From: Pseudomonas lini
GTDB taxonomy: Bacteria > Pseudomonadota > Gammaproteobacteria > Pseudomonadales > Pseudomonadaceae
Assembly (NCBI RefSeq): GCF_001042905.1
Contig: NZ_JYLB01000006.1
Location: 62,001 to 126,000, forward strand
Length of the DNA: 64,000 nucleotides
Direction of reading: 5' to 3'
Shown: piece after piece, positions 27,479 through 35,231 of the stretch
Layout: each line of letters opens with the position of its first letter
Position numbering within the stretch: position 1 is the first letter of the stretch
Notes under the pieces: generated by a model
Database searches by the model: none
The model's input: the letters and a program-made list of their open reading frames with translations, nothing else
Told to the model about the DNA's origin: nothing
Made by a program: the position numbers and the translations under genes

Positions 27479-29554
27479 TCACACTTGGCCGTATTGCTGC
27501 CCATGGCGTAGCCAGCGGTCGAGCAGCGGGCTGACGTGATCCGGCCAACGCTCGAGCAATGCTTGAGCGGCGTCGCGCACGGCGGGCAGCAAATCGGCGT
27601 CGCGCATCAGGTCCGCGACCTTGAATTGCAGCAGACCGGTCTGGCGCGTGCCGAGCATTTCGCCGGGACCGCGCAGTTCGAGGTCTTTTTCGGCGATGAC
27701 AAAACCGTCGTTGGTTTCGCGCATGATGCCCAGCCGCTGACGGCCGATCTGCGACAGCGGCGGATGGTAAAGCAGCACGCAATGGCTGACGGCGCTGCCC
27801 CGACCGACGCGGCCACGCAATTGGTGCAGTTGCGCGAGCCCGAGGCGTTCAGGGTTTTCGATGATCATCAGGCTGGCGTTGGGCACATCAACGCCGACCT
27901 CGATCACAGTGGTGGCGACCAGCAGTTGCAGGTTGCCGGCCTTGAACTCGGCCATCACCGCGGCTTTCTCGGCGGGCTTCATGCGGCCGTGGATCAGCCC
28001 GACTTTCAACTCGCCGAGGGCGGCGGTCAGGTCTTCAAAAGTAGTTTCGGCGGCCTGGCAAGTCAGCTCTTCCGACTCTTCGATCAGCGTGCATACCCAA
28101 TAGGCCTGACGCCCTTCGGCACAGGCGCCGCGCACCCGTTCGATCACTTCGACGCGCCGGGTGTCGGTGACCAGCACCGTATTCACCGGGGTGCGGCCGG
28201 GCGGCAGTTCGTCGAGGATCGAGGTGTCGAGGTCGGCGTAGGCGCTCATGGCCAGCGTTCGGGGGATCGGCGTGGCGGTCATGATCAGCTGGTGCGGACA
28301 CATCCGCCCGCCGACGCCTTTTTGCCGCAATGCCAGACGCTGCTGCACGCCGAAGCGGTGTTGTTCGTCGATGATCGCCAGTGCCAGGTTCTTGAACTGC
28401 ACTTCGTCCTGGAACAGCGCGTGGGTGCCGACCACCATGGGCGTTCCGTTGGCGATCTGCTCCAGCGCGGCGACGCGGTTTTTACCCTTGAGCTTGCCGG
28501 CCAGCCATGCGACTTCAATGCCCAGCGGTTCGAGCCAGCGTTTGAAGGTGATGAAGTGCTGTTCGGCGAGGATTTCTGTGGGCGCCATCAATGCGACCTG
28601 ATAACCCGCTTCCAGCGCCTGAAGTGCGGCGAGGGCGGCGACCACGGTTTTACCGGCGCCAACGTCTCCCTGAATCAGCCGCAACATCGGTTCGTGCTGG
28701 CTAAGGTCGTAAGCGATTTCGTTGCCGACCCGTTGCTGGGCGCCGGTCGGCGTGAAGCCTAGGTTGGCCAAATACTGTTCTGGCAGCTTCGTGGCTTTCG
28801 GCATGGCCGGGGCACGCAAGGAGCGCATGCTCTCGCGCAGGCGCTGCTGGGACAGTTGATGGGTCAGCAGTTCTTCGAAGGCCAGCCGATGCTGCGCCCA
28901 GTGATGACCGAGGGCGAGTTCGTCGACATCGGCATCGGCGGGCGGGTGATGCAGGTAGCGGATCGCGTCGGCCAGCGGTGCCAGTTGATAGTCCCGGGCC
29001 AGTTCGGTCGGCAGCCAGTCGGGCAGGCTGCTGGGGCCGAGCAGGGTCAGCGTTTGCATGCACAGTTGGCGCAAACGCTGCTGGGTCAGGCCTTCGGTGA
29101 GCGGGTAGACCGGGGTCAGGGTTTCATCCACGGGCGGCGGCTCATCGCCGGTAATGGCGCGGTATTCCGGGTGGTAGATCTCCAGCCCCGACGCACCGGG
29201 CCGCGCTTCGCCGTAGCAACGAATGCGCGTGCCGCGTTTGAGGCCTTCTTTCTGGGCGTTGCTGAAATGGTAGAAACGCAGGCTGAGCCCGCCGGTGCCG
29301 TCCTGCAGACGGACAACCAGGCTGCGGCGTCGGCCCATGACCACGTCGGCGCCGCTGACGGTGCCTTCGATCACGGCGTCCTGACCCGGTCGCAAATGGC
29401 CGATCGGGACCACACGGGTGCGGTCCTGATAACGCAGCGGCAAGTGGAACAGCACGTCCTGGAGATTCTCCAGGCCGACCTTGGCCAGTTTCTCGGCCAT
29501 GGCTTCGCCGACACCCTTGAGTGCCGTCACCGACACTTGCGACAACTCGGTCAT
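27479..29554 (-). CDS. recG: ATP-dependent DNA helicase RecG
   Basis: Encodes 691 residues, the usual RecG length. RecG remodels stalled forks and Holliday junctions. It has an N-terminal wedge domain with an OB fold (about residues 60-150), Walker A GDVGAGKT near residue 295, the DEQH box (IIDEQHRFGVQQR) and helicase motif VI QLRGRVGRG near residue 580. The gene lies nine bases downstream of oxyR on the same strand. Confidence 0.97.
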   Translation of the reverse strand: MTELSQVSVTALKGVGEAMAEKLAKVGLENLQDVLFHLPLRYQDRTRVVPIGHLRPGQDAVIEGTVSGADVVMGRRRSLVVRLQDGTGGLSLRFYHFSNAQKEGLKRGTRIRCYGEARPGASGLEIYHPEYRAITGDEPPPVDETLTPVYPLTEGLTQQRLRQLCMQTLTLLGPSSLPDWLPTELARDYQLAPLADAIRYLHHPPADADVDELALGHHWAQHRLAFEELLTHQLSQQRLRESMRSLRAPAMPKATKLPEQYLANLGFTPTGAQQRVGNEIAYDLSQHEPMLRLIQGDVGAGKTVVAALAALQALEAGYQVALMAPTEILAEQHFITFKRWLEPLGIEVAWLAGKLKGKNRVAALEQIANGTPMVVGTHALFQDEVQFKNLALAIIDEQHRFGVQQRLALRQKGVGGRMCPHQLIMTATPIPRTLAMSAYADLDTSILDELPPGRTPVNTVLVTDTRRVEVIERVRGACAEGRQAYWVCTLIEESEELTCQAAETTFEDLTAALGELKVGLIHGRMKPAEKAAVMAEFKAGNLQLLVATTVIEVGVDVPNASLMIIENPERLGLAQLHQLRGRVGRGSAVSHCVLLYHPPLSQIGRQRLGIMRETNDGFVIAEKDLELRGPGEMLGTRQTGLLQFKVADLMRDADLLPAVRDAAQALLERWPDHVSPLLDRWLRHGQQYGQV

Positions 29555-29563
29555 GGCAGCGAC

Positions 29564-30493
29564 TTAACCGGCCACCACCGGCGCTGGCGGCTTGGCCACC
29601 GAGCACAGGCGAATGGAGTCGGCGAGGATTTCAATCGCCTTCGGCCGCGGGAAGCTCGCGCGCCAGGCGATGGCCACGGTGCGGAACGGCACTGGCGCGC
29701 TCAATGGGCGCACTTCGATCACGCCGGGAGCGTAGTGATGGCTGTCGACCGCCGACAGCGGCAGGATCGAAATGCCCAGGCCGGACGCAACCATGTGGCG
29801 AATGGTTTCCAGCGAGCTGGATTCCACCGTGGTGTGTTTGGCGCCGTCGTTGCCTTTGGCCAGAGTCGGGCAGGCTTCCAGTACTTGATCGCGGAAGCAG
29901 TGGCCTTCGCCGAGCAGCAGCAGGCTCTTGTCGTTGAGCAGGGCGGCGTCGATGGATTCTTTTTGGGTCCACGGGTGCTGGGCCGGCATCAAGACGTAGA
30001 ACGGCTCGTCGTAGAGTTGCAAGGTCAGCACGTCGGCTTCGTTGAACGGCAGGGCGATGATGATCGCGTCGAGCTCGCCGTTGCGCAGTTTGTCGCGCAG
30101 CACGTGGGTGAAGTTTTCTTCGATGTACAACGGCATCTGCGGGGCGACCCGGTGCAGTTGGGGAATCAGGTGCGGGAACAGGTATGGGCCGACGGTGTAG
30201 ATCGCGCCGACTTTGAGCGGGGCAGTCAGCTGGTTCTTGCCGGCCTGGGCCAGTTCGCGGATGCCTTGGGCCTGTTCCAGGACTTTCTGTGCCTGGGCGA
30301 CAATGCCTTCGCCGACCGGGGTCAGGCGCACGGCGCTCTTGCTGCGCTCGAAAATCAGCACACCGAGTTCGTCTTCAAGCTTTTTCACGCCCACCGACAA
30401 GGTCGGTTGGCTGACGTGGCAACGCTCGGCCGCATGGCCGAAGTGCTGCTCTTGGGCGAGGGTAACGATGTAGCGTAATTCTGTAAGAGTCAT
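29564..30493 (-). CDS. oxyR: Hydrogen-peroxide-sensing LysR-type regulator OxyR
   Basis: Encodes 309 residues with an N-terminal LysR HTH (LRYIVTLAQEQHFGHAAERC, VSQPTLSVGVKKLE) and a redox sensor domain carrying the two OxyR cysteines in GEGHCFRDQVLEAC. Oxidation forms a disulfide that activates antioxidant genes. It is followed directly by recG, an arrangement conserved in Pseudomonas. The upstream region (around 30535-30560) contains ATAGACGCACGTTAT, loosely like an OxyR site, which would fit autoregulation. Confidence 0.95.
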   Translation of the reverse strand: MTLTELRYIVTLAQEQHFGHAAERCHVSQPTLSVGVKKLEDELGVLIFERSKSAVRLTPVGEGIVAQAQKVLEQAQGIRELAQAGKNQLTAPLKVGAIYTVGPYLFPHLIPQLHRVAPQMPLYIEENFTHVLRDKLRNGELDAIIIALPFNEADVLTLQLYDEPFYVLMPAQHPWTQKESIDAALLNDKSLLLLGEGHCFRDQVLEACPTLAKGNDGAKHTTVESSSLETIRHMVASGLGISILPLSAVDSHHYAPGVIEVRPLSAPVPFRTVAIAWRASFPRPKAIEILADSIRLCSVAKPPAPVVAG

Positions 30494-30622
30494 AGCAAGC
30501 GTCCATGAAGTTGCGGGCCAAGCATACCGGCTGCAATCGATAGACGCACGTTATCAGACTGAGTGTGTTGAGTGACACAGGGCAATGCAGGTTTGGCGTT
30601 TGCGGATATGCAAAAAGCAAAA

Positions 30623-30692
30623 AGATCGCAGCCTTCGGCAGCTCCTACAGGATGTACATCAATCCCAGGTAGGAGCTGCCGAAGGCTGCGAT
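30623..30692. repeat. REPIN doublet (GATCGCAGCC type)
   Basis: AGATCGCAGCCTTCGGCAGC at 30623 is mirrored by its inverse ending at 30692, with about 18 bases between the arms. It lies between the oxyR promoter region and the tonB stop, and could stabilise or terminate the tonB message. Confidence 0.9.
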
Positions 30693-30708
30693 GTTTTGAT
30701 CTTCTGTT

Positions 30709-31455
30709 TTAACGGCGACGTTCCAGCGAGTAAACAAACGGTGCAACGATTTCGATGGAGCCGTTGTTCAGCATGTCGGCCGGTGGCTTGGGCAGCGGTT
30801 GGGCGCGGCGGATCATTTCCAGGGTGGCCCGGTCCAGATCGGCGTTGCCGGAGCGGCCCACCAGTTCGAACGACAACACGTTGCCTTCAGCATCGACCAC
30901 GAAGCGCAGACGGTTCAAACCTTCCTTGCCCCGCGCCTGTGCACTGGCCGGGTACTTTTTGTACTTGGCCAAGTGTGCGAGCAGGGTGCCTTGCCAGCTG
31001 GCCTTGGCAGCTTGTTGCGCTGGCGATGGGCCGGGTGCCGGCTGAGCGGATTTCTCCGTCGGTGCCTGAGTCGGTTGCGCGTCGCTCGGTTTTTCCTCGG
31101 AAGGCTTTTCCTTCGGCGGCTCCGGCTTTTTCTCCACAGGCTTGGGCGGTTGAGGCTTCGGCTTGGGTTTGACCGGCTTGGGCACGGCAATCTCGGCCTT
31201 CGGCGCTTCAGCGAGTTTTGGCAGCGGCAGTTCTTCCACCGGGGCCGGTGGCTGTGGCGGCGTGATCACCTTCGGCGGTGCGGGCGGTGGCGGGGCCGGA
31301 ACCGGCGCCAGTTCGACCATCATCGCCTGCGGCGGCAGCTCGATCGGCGGGCGCGACGTCCAGTTCAGCGCCAGCGCAATGGCCAGCGCATGGACGCCCA
31401 GCACCACGGCCAGGCTCCCGCTGTAACGCGTCAGCTTTTGGCGCGTGTTGATCAT
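30709..31455 (-). CDS. tonB: TonB energy transducer
   Basis: Encodes 248 residues that span inner membrane and periplasm and couple the proton gradient to outer-membrane receptors. An N-terminal signal anchor (SLAVVLGVHALAIALALNW) is followed by a Pro/Lys/Glu-rich extended region (about residues 50-135) and a C-terminal TonB domain (YPASAQARGKEGLNRLRFVV). The start overlaps the exbD stop by four bases, forming an exbB-exbD-tonB operon. Confidence 0.94.
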   Translation of the reverse strand: MINTRQKLTRYSGSLAVVLGVHALAIALALNWTSRPPIELPPQAMMVELAPVPAPPPPAPPKVITPPQPPAPVEELPLPKLAEAPKAEIAVPKPVKPKPKPQPPKPVEKKPEPPKEKPSEEKPSDAQPTQAPTEKSAQPAPGPSPAQQAAKASWQGTLLAHLAKYKKYPASAQARGKEGLNRLRFVVDAEGNVLSFELVGRSGNADLDRATLEMIRRAQPLPKPPADMLNNGSIEIVAPFVYSLERRR

Positions 31456-31880
31456 TTCTTGGCTGCCGTCTCGAGTCCGACCAGGCCGACCTTCAGGTAA
31501 CCGGCGGCGCGCAGGGCGTCCATCACGCTCATCAGGTCGCCGTAGTCCACGCCTTTATCGGCCTGGAAGAAGATCGTCGTGTCTTTCTTGCCCTTCGTCT
31601 TGGCGTCGAGTGTGGCGCCGAGGGTTTCGGCCTTCACTTCGTCTTCGCCGAGGAACAGGCGCTGGTCAGCTTTCACGCTGAGGAACACCGGTTTCTCTGG
31701 CCGCGGCGCCGGTTTGGCGGTGGAAGCAGGCAGGTCGACCTTGATGTCCACGGTGGCCAGCGGCGCCGCCACCATGAAGATGATCAACAGCACCAGCATC
31801 ACGTCGATGAACGGCGTGACGTTGATTTCGTGGTTCTCGGCCAGATCGTCGTCTGCGCCTTCTTTCAAATGCAGGCCCAT
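31452..31880 (-). CDS. exbD: Biopolymer transport protein ExbD
   Basis: Encodes 142 residues with one N-terminal membrane helix (NVTPFIDVMLVLLIIFMVAAPL) carrying the essential Asp, and a periplasmic domain. It works with ExbB as the proton-driven motor for TonB. It lies six bases after exbB and overlaps tonB. Confidence 0.95.
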   Translation of the reverse strand: MGLHLKEGADDDLAENHEINVTPFIDVMLVLLIIFMVAAPLATVDIKVDLPASTAKPAPRPEKPVFLSVKADQRLFLGEDEVKAETLGATLDAKTKGKKDTTIFFQADKGVDYGDLMSVMDALRAAGYLKVGLVGLETAAKK

Positions 31881-31886
31881 GGCCGA

Positions 31887-32843
31887 TTACCCCACTTTCA
31901 CCATGTGCGGTTGCGAGCTACTACGCTCGGCCGGCAGGTGGTCGAGATCACGGCTGACCAGCAGCAGGACTTCTGCCGAGGCGTCGGACACTTGCGCCTT
32001 GTAACCGGCGATGGAGCGGGCGAAGACGTTGTAGATGACCACCGCAGGAATCGCTGCAACCAGACCCAGCGCGGTTGCCAGCAGGGCTTCGGCGATGCCG
32101 GGAGCTACGACGGCGAGGTTGGTGGTCTGGGTTTTGGCGATGCCGATGAAGCTGTTCATGATGCCCCATACGGTGCCGAACAGACCGACGAACGGCGCGG
32201 TGGAACCGATGGTGGCAAGTACGCCGGTGCCGCTGCTCATGTTGCGACCGCAGGCAGCGACGAGGCGCTCCAGGCGGAAGCTCACGCGTTCCTTGATGCC
32301 TTCTTTCTCGCGGCTGTTGGCCGACAGGCGCATTTCTTCCAGCGCGTCATGGACCAGCAGGTTGGCGAGGGTGCCTTCCTTGGCCGCCGTAGCGCTGGCT
32401 TCCTTAAGGGTGGCGGCTTTTTTCAGGTGGGCGATTTCAACGCGCAGACGACGCTTGGCGCCTATCAGCTCGAAGCCCTTGGCGATCCAGATGGTCCAGG
32501 TGATGATCGAGGCGATGGCCAGGCCGATCATCACGATCTTCACGATGATGTCGGCGTTCTGGTACATGCCCCACGGCGACAGGTCATGGGCCATGCCCAG
32601 GGTGTTGTCGGCTTCGAGGACTTCCGGCACGTCAGCGGCGTCTACGGCCTGGACCGGATCGGTCGCGGCTGGGGTCACGGCAGGCGCGGCGGGTGTTTGA
32701 GCGGCGGCAGGCTGTGTGGCCGGCGCTTGTGCATCAGCGAAGGCGGCGGTCGGCGCCAGCATCAGGCTGAGCAGCAGGGCGGCCACCGCGCTCCAGGCGC
32801 GAGGTCGTTTGGTTGGCGAAGCGGGGAATTGATTGCGTGTCAT
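31887..32843 (-). CDS. exbB: Biopolymer transport protein ExbB
   Basis: Encodes 318 residues of the MotA/TolQ/ExbB family. A signal-like N-terminus (AVAALLLSLMLAPTAAFA) and an Ala/Pro-rich periplasmic stretch precede three membrane helices (near residues 100, 230 and 275) with the typical APFVGLFGTVWGIMNSFIGI and GIAEALLATALGLVAAIPAVV blocks. The start at 32843 begins the signal peptide and has AGGT upstream; the frame is open further upstream but without support. It is the first gene of the exbB-exbD-tonB operon. Iron regulation by Fur would be expected. Confidence 0.94.
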   Translation of the reverse strand: MTRNQFPASPTKRPRAWSAVAALLLSLMLAPTAAFADAQAPATQPAAAQTPAAPAVTPAATDPVQAVDAADVPEVLEADNTLGMAHDLSPWGMYQNADIIVKIVMIGLAIASIITWTIWIAKGFELIGAKRRLRVEIAHLKKAATLKEASATAAKEGTLANLLVHDALEEMRLSANSREKEGIKERVSFRLERLVAACGRNMSSGTGVLATIGSTAPFVGLFGTVWGIMNSFIGIAKTQTTNLAVVAPGIAEALLATALGLVAAIPAVVIYNVFARSIAGYKAQVSDASAEVLLLVSRDLDHLPAERSSSQPHMVKVG

Positions 32844-33032
32844 GCTGGCCGGACCTGAAAGGAAAAGACGGTAAATGTTCTTCCAGGCCTCGTGAGGCCG
32901 AGAACAAAAGTGGCGTGCATTATTGCAAGTAATTCTTGTTAACAAAAGTAATAGAGTATCTTTTTTTCCTGCATTGCTAGCCGCGTGTCCTTTGTCGACG
33001 CTAGTCTGTAGCTTTCCGATAGGAGTTTTCTG

Positions 33033-33887
33033 ATGTCCGCGCCTTCTGTTTTGATCGCCGGCTGCGGTGATGTCGGCAGTCGTCTGGCCACGCAATTGTT
33101 GAATTCGGGGTGGGAGGTTCACGGCTTGCGGCGTGACGTCTCACGCCTACCCCAAGGGGTGATTGGCGTTGCCGGTGACTTGTTCAATAAAGACTGCCCG
33201 GCGACCTGGCCAATCGGAGCGGTGGATTACCTGGTGTATTGCGCGGCGGCTACCGATCACGATGAGGCCGGATACCGAGCCGCTTATATTCAGGGTTTGC
33301 AGCACGTGCTGGAATGGCTGGGCGACTATGGGCAAGTGCCCAATCGACTGCTATTCGTTTCCAGCAGCAGCGTTTACGGCCAGCAAGAGGGCGAGTGGGT
33401 CGACGAGAACTCGCCGACCGTGGCAGCTGGCTATTCAGGGCGTGTGATGCTGGAGGCCGAGCAAGTGGCGCGTGATAGCGGCATCCCGGCGAGCATCGTG
33501 CGCTTGACCGGGATCTACGGTCCGGGCCGAGAGTTTCTGCTGACCCAGGTCCGTCGCGGTTATCGCGTGGCGATCGATCCACCGTTGTACGCCAACCGCA
33601 TTCACGTCGACGACGCGGTGGGGTTGCTGGCATTCCTGCTTGAGGCGGATTGGCGTGGCGTGGCGCTGGATGATGTCTATATAGGCGTCGACGATGCGCC
33701 CGCGTCATTGGCTGAGGTGGTGGGCTGGTTGCGTGAGTATCTGGGCGTGACCGAATGGGCCGAGGATGCGAGTGTGCGTCGTGCCGGCAGCAAGCGCTGC
33801 AGCAATGCCCGGGCGAAGGCGTTGGGTTGGGTGCCGAAGTATCCGAGTTTCCGCGAAGGCTACGCTGCGATCCTCGAAGGCCGCTGA
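33033..33887 (+). CDS. NAD-dependent epimerase/SDR family protein (YeeZ-like)
   Basis: Encodes 284 residues of an extended short-chain dehydrogenase. The Rossmann motif GCGDVGSRLA is at the N-terminus, SSSSVYGQQEGEWVDE lies in the middle and VRLTGIYGPGR is typical of epimerase-like enzymes. The usual YxxxK is not clear (YSGRVMLEAE), so catalysis may differ; YeeZ-like proteins share this. AGGAG is present upstream. It is divergent from exbB. The substrate is unknown. Confidence 0.85.
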   Translation: MSAPSVLIAGCGDVGSRLATQLLNSGWEVHGLRRDVSRLPQGVIGVAGDLFNKDCPATWPIGAVDYLVYCAAATDHDEAGYRAAYIQGLQHVLEWLGDYGQVPNRLLFVSSSSVYGQQEGEWVDENSPTVAAGYSGRVMLEAEQVARDSGIPASIVRLTGIYGPGREFLLTQVRRGYRVAIDPPLYANRIHVDDAVGLLAFLLEADWRGVALDDVYIGVDDAPASLAEVVGWLREYLGVTEWAEDASVRRAGSKRCSNARAKALGWVPKYPSFREGYAAILEGR

Positions 33888-33912
33888 TGATTTCCAGTCA
33901 CCACAAACCAAA

Positions 33913-34002
33913 TGTGGGAGCGGGCTTGCTCGCGAAGGGGTCATAACATTCAACATCATCGTTGACTGTTACACCGCTTTCGCGAGCAAGCCCGCTCCCA
34001 CA
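33913..34002. repeat. REPIN doublet (GTGGGAGCGGGCTTGC type)
   Basis: TGTGGGAGCGGGCTTGCTCG at 33913 is mirrored by its inverse ending at 34002, about 40 bases apart. It lies between convergent genes, where it may serve as a bidirectional terminator. Confidence 0.9.
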
Positions 34003-34030
34003 TGGATTCTGCGTTGGCCTTAGGGCCGGG

Positions 34031-34771
34031 TTACTGCTTTTCCAGCAACCACTTGCGATCACCCGGCGTAAACGAAGGCATCTCGTCCGCCAGTGCGGTA
34101 TTCACGGTCTGGAAAATCTCCAGTTCCTTGCCCTTGCGCGCAAAGATCCAGGTATTGCCCTGGCCGTTCGCCTGCAGCCAGATGTTATCGTTGCCGCCGC
34201 TCATCGACGCGCAATCGCCCGCCAGGCACAGGGCATAACGATCCGCACCGGGCAGGCCGGCAACCTGGCCATCGGCCTGGAATTGCACGGTGTTGCCTTC
34301 GCCCGGGCCGCTGAGAATTTTCCAGCTGCCGCCCATATAGGCCGAATACAGTGCCCGCTCGAAACTCGCGCCAATCGGTGCGCCTTCCGGCACCGGGACC
34401 GCTGCACGGTCGAAGACTTGCTCCGGCTCGTTGTCGTTGGCGGCCTGGCTCAGTTGCTTGCCATCACGCTTCAGCTCGCTGGCGGAGCTGCCATAAAAGT
34501 CGACTTTCCAGGCGCCGGACTCTTCGCCCAGCAGCTTGCCTTCGACATTTTCAAAACCATTGGTGTAGCGGGCCTGGCCGGCCCTGGTGTTGACGTCCCA
34601 TTCCAGATTCGGGCCATAGGCCTGGAGCGCTTCGCGCAGGGGGCCGCCTTTGGATGCAGCATCGATCGCCGACTGATTGATCCAGGTGCCGCTGATATCA
34701 CGGTCGGCAGGGTCGCTGGCACAACCGCCCAAGAGAAGGGCGACCAGCGAGAGAGCTAGCGCTTGGCGCAT
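34031..34771 (-). CDS. Hypothetical lipoprotein
   Basis: Encodes 246 residues with a lipoprotein signal (LSLVALLLGGC, lipidated Cys near residue 17). The mature part is beta-rich and acidic, with no motif I recognise (SGTWINQSAID, GSWKILSGPGEGN). It lies upstream of the REPIN and downstream of ridA on the same strand. Its function is unknown. Confidence 0.85.
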   Translation of the reverse strand: MRQALALSLVALLLGGCASDPADRDISGTWINQSAIDAASKGGPLREALQAYGPNLEWDVNTRAGQARYTNGFENVEGKLLGEESGAWKVDFYGSSASELKRDGKQLSQAANDNEPEQVFDRAAVPVPEGAPIGASFERALYSAYMGGSWKILSGPGEGNTVQFQADGQVAGLPGADRYALCLAGDCASMSGGNDNIWLQANGQGNTWIFARKGKELEIFQTVNTALADEMPSFTPGDRKWLLEKQ

Positions 34772-34826
34772 GGTGGAATCCTTTCAGAACGAAATCGGCG
34801 CAACCTCTGGGGTTGCGCCGGACACA

Positions 34827-35207
34827 TTACTCGATGACCAGAATGGCATCCATTTCAACCTGCGAACCCTTTGGCAGGGCTGCTACGCCGATGGCGGCGC
34901 GGGCTGGGTAAGGCTGGTCGAAGTACTTGCCCATGATCTCGTTGACCTTGGCGAAGTGGCTCAGATCGGTGAGGAAGATGTTCAGTTTGACGATGTCCTT
35001 AAACGAACCACCGGCCGCTTCAGCCACGGCTTTGAGGTTCTCGAACACCTGGACGGTCTGGGCTTCGAAGCCTTCGACCAGTTCCATGGTTTTTGGGTCC
35101 AGAGGAATCTGACCCGACATGTAAACGGTGTTGCCAGCCTTGATCGCCTGGGAGTAAGTACCGATGGCGGCCGGGGCCTTGTCGCTGTTGATAACGGTCT
35201 TGGTCAT
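34827..35207 (-). CDS. ridA: RidA family reactive intermediate deaminase
   Basis: Encodes 126 residues of the YjgF/YER057c/UK114 family. It hydrolyses reactive enamine/imine intermediates made by PLP enzymes such as threonine dehydratase. Hallmarks are AIGTYSQAIKAG near the N-terminus, VYMSGQIPLDP and the C-terminal YPARAAIGVAALPKGSQVEM with the conserved Arg. It lies immediately downstream of spoT, as I recall for PAO1. Confidence 0.95.
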   Translation of the reverse strand: MTKTVINSDKAPAAIGTYSQAIKAGNTVYMSGQIPLDPKTMELVEGFEAQTVQVFENLKAVAEAAGGSFKDIVKLNIFLTDLSHFAKVNEIMGKYFDQPYPARAAIGVAALPKGSQVEMDAILVIE

Positions 35208-35231
35208 GTATGACTCCTTGTGAAGGGTGGG

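Noticed and set aside
28856..30478. 540-codon plus-strand frame opposite recG and oxyR
   Set aside because: It runs antisense across two well-supported genes and their gap, with low-complexity Gln/Gly-rich content typical of a shadow frame.
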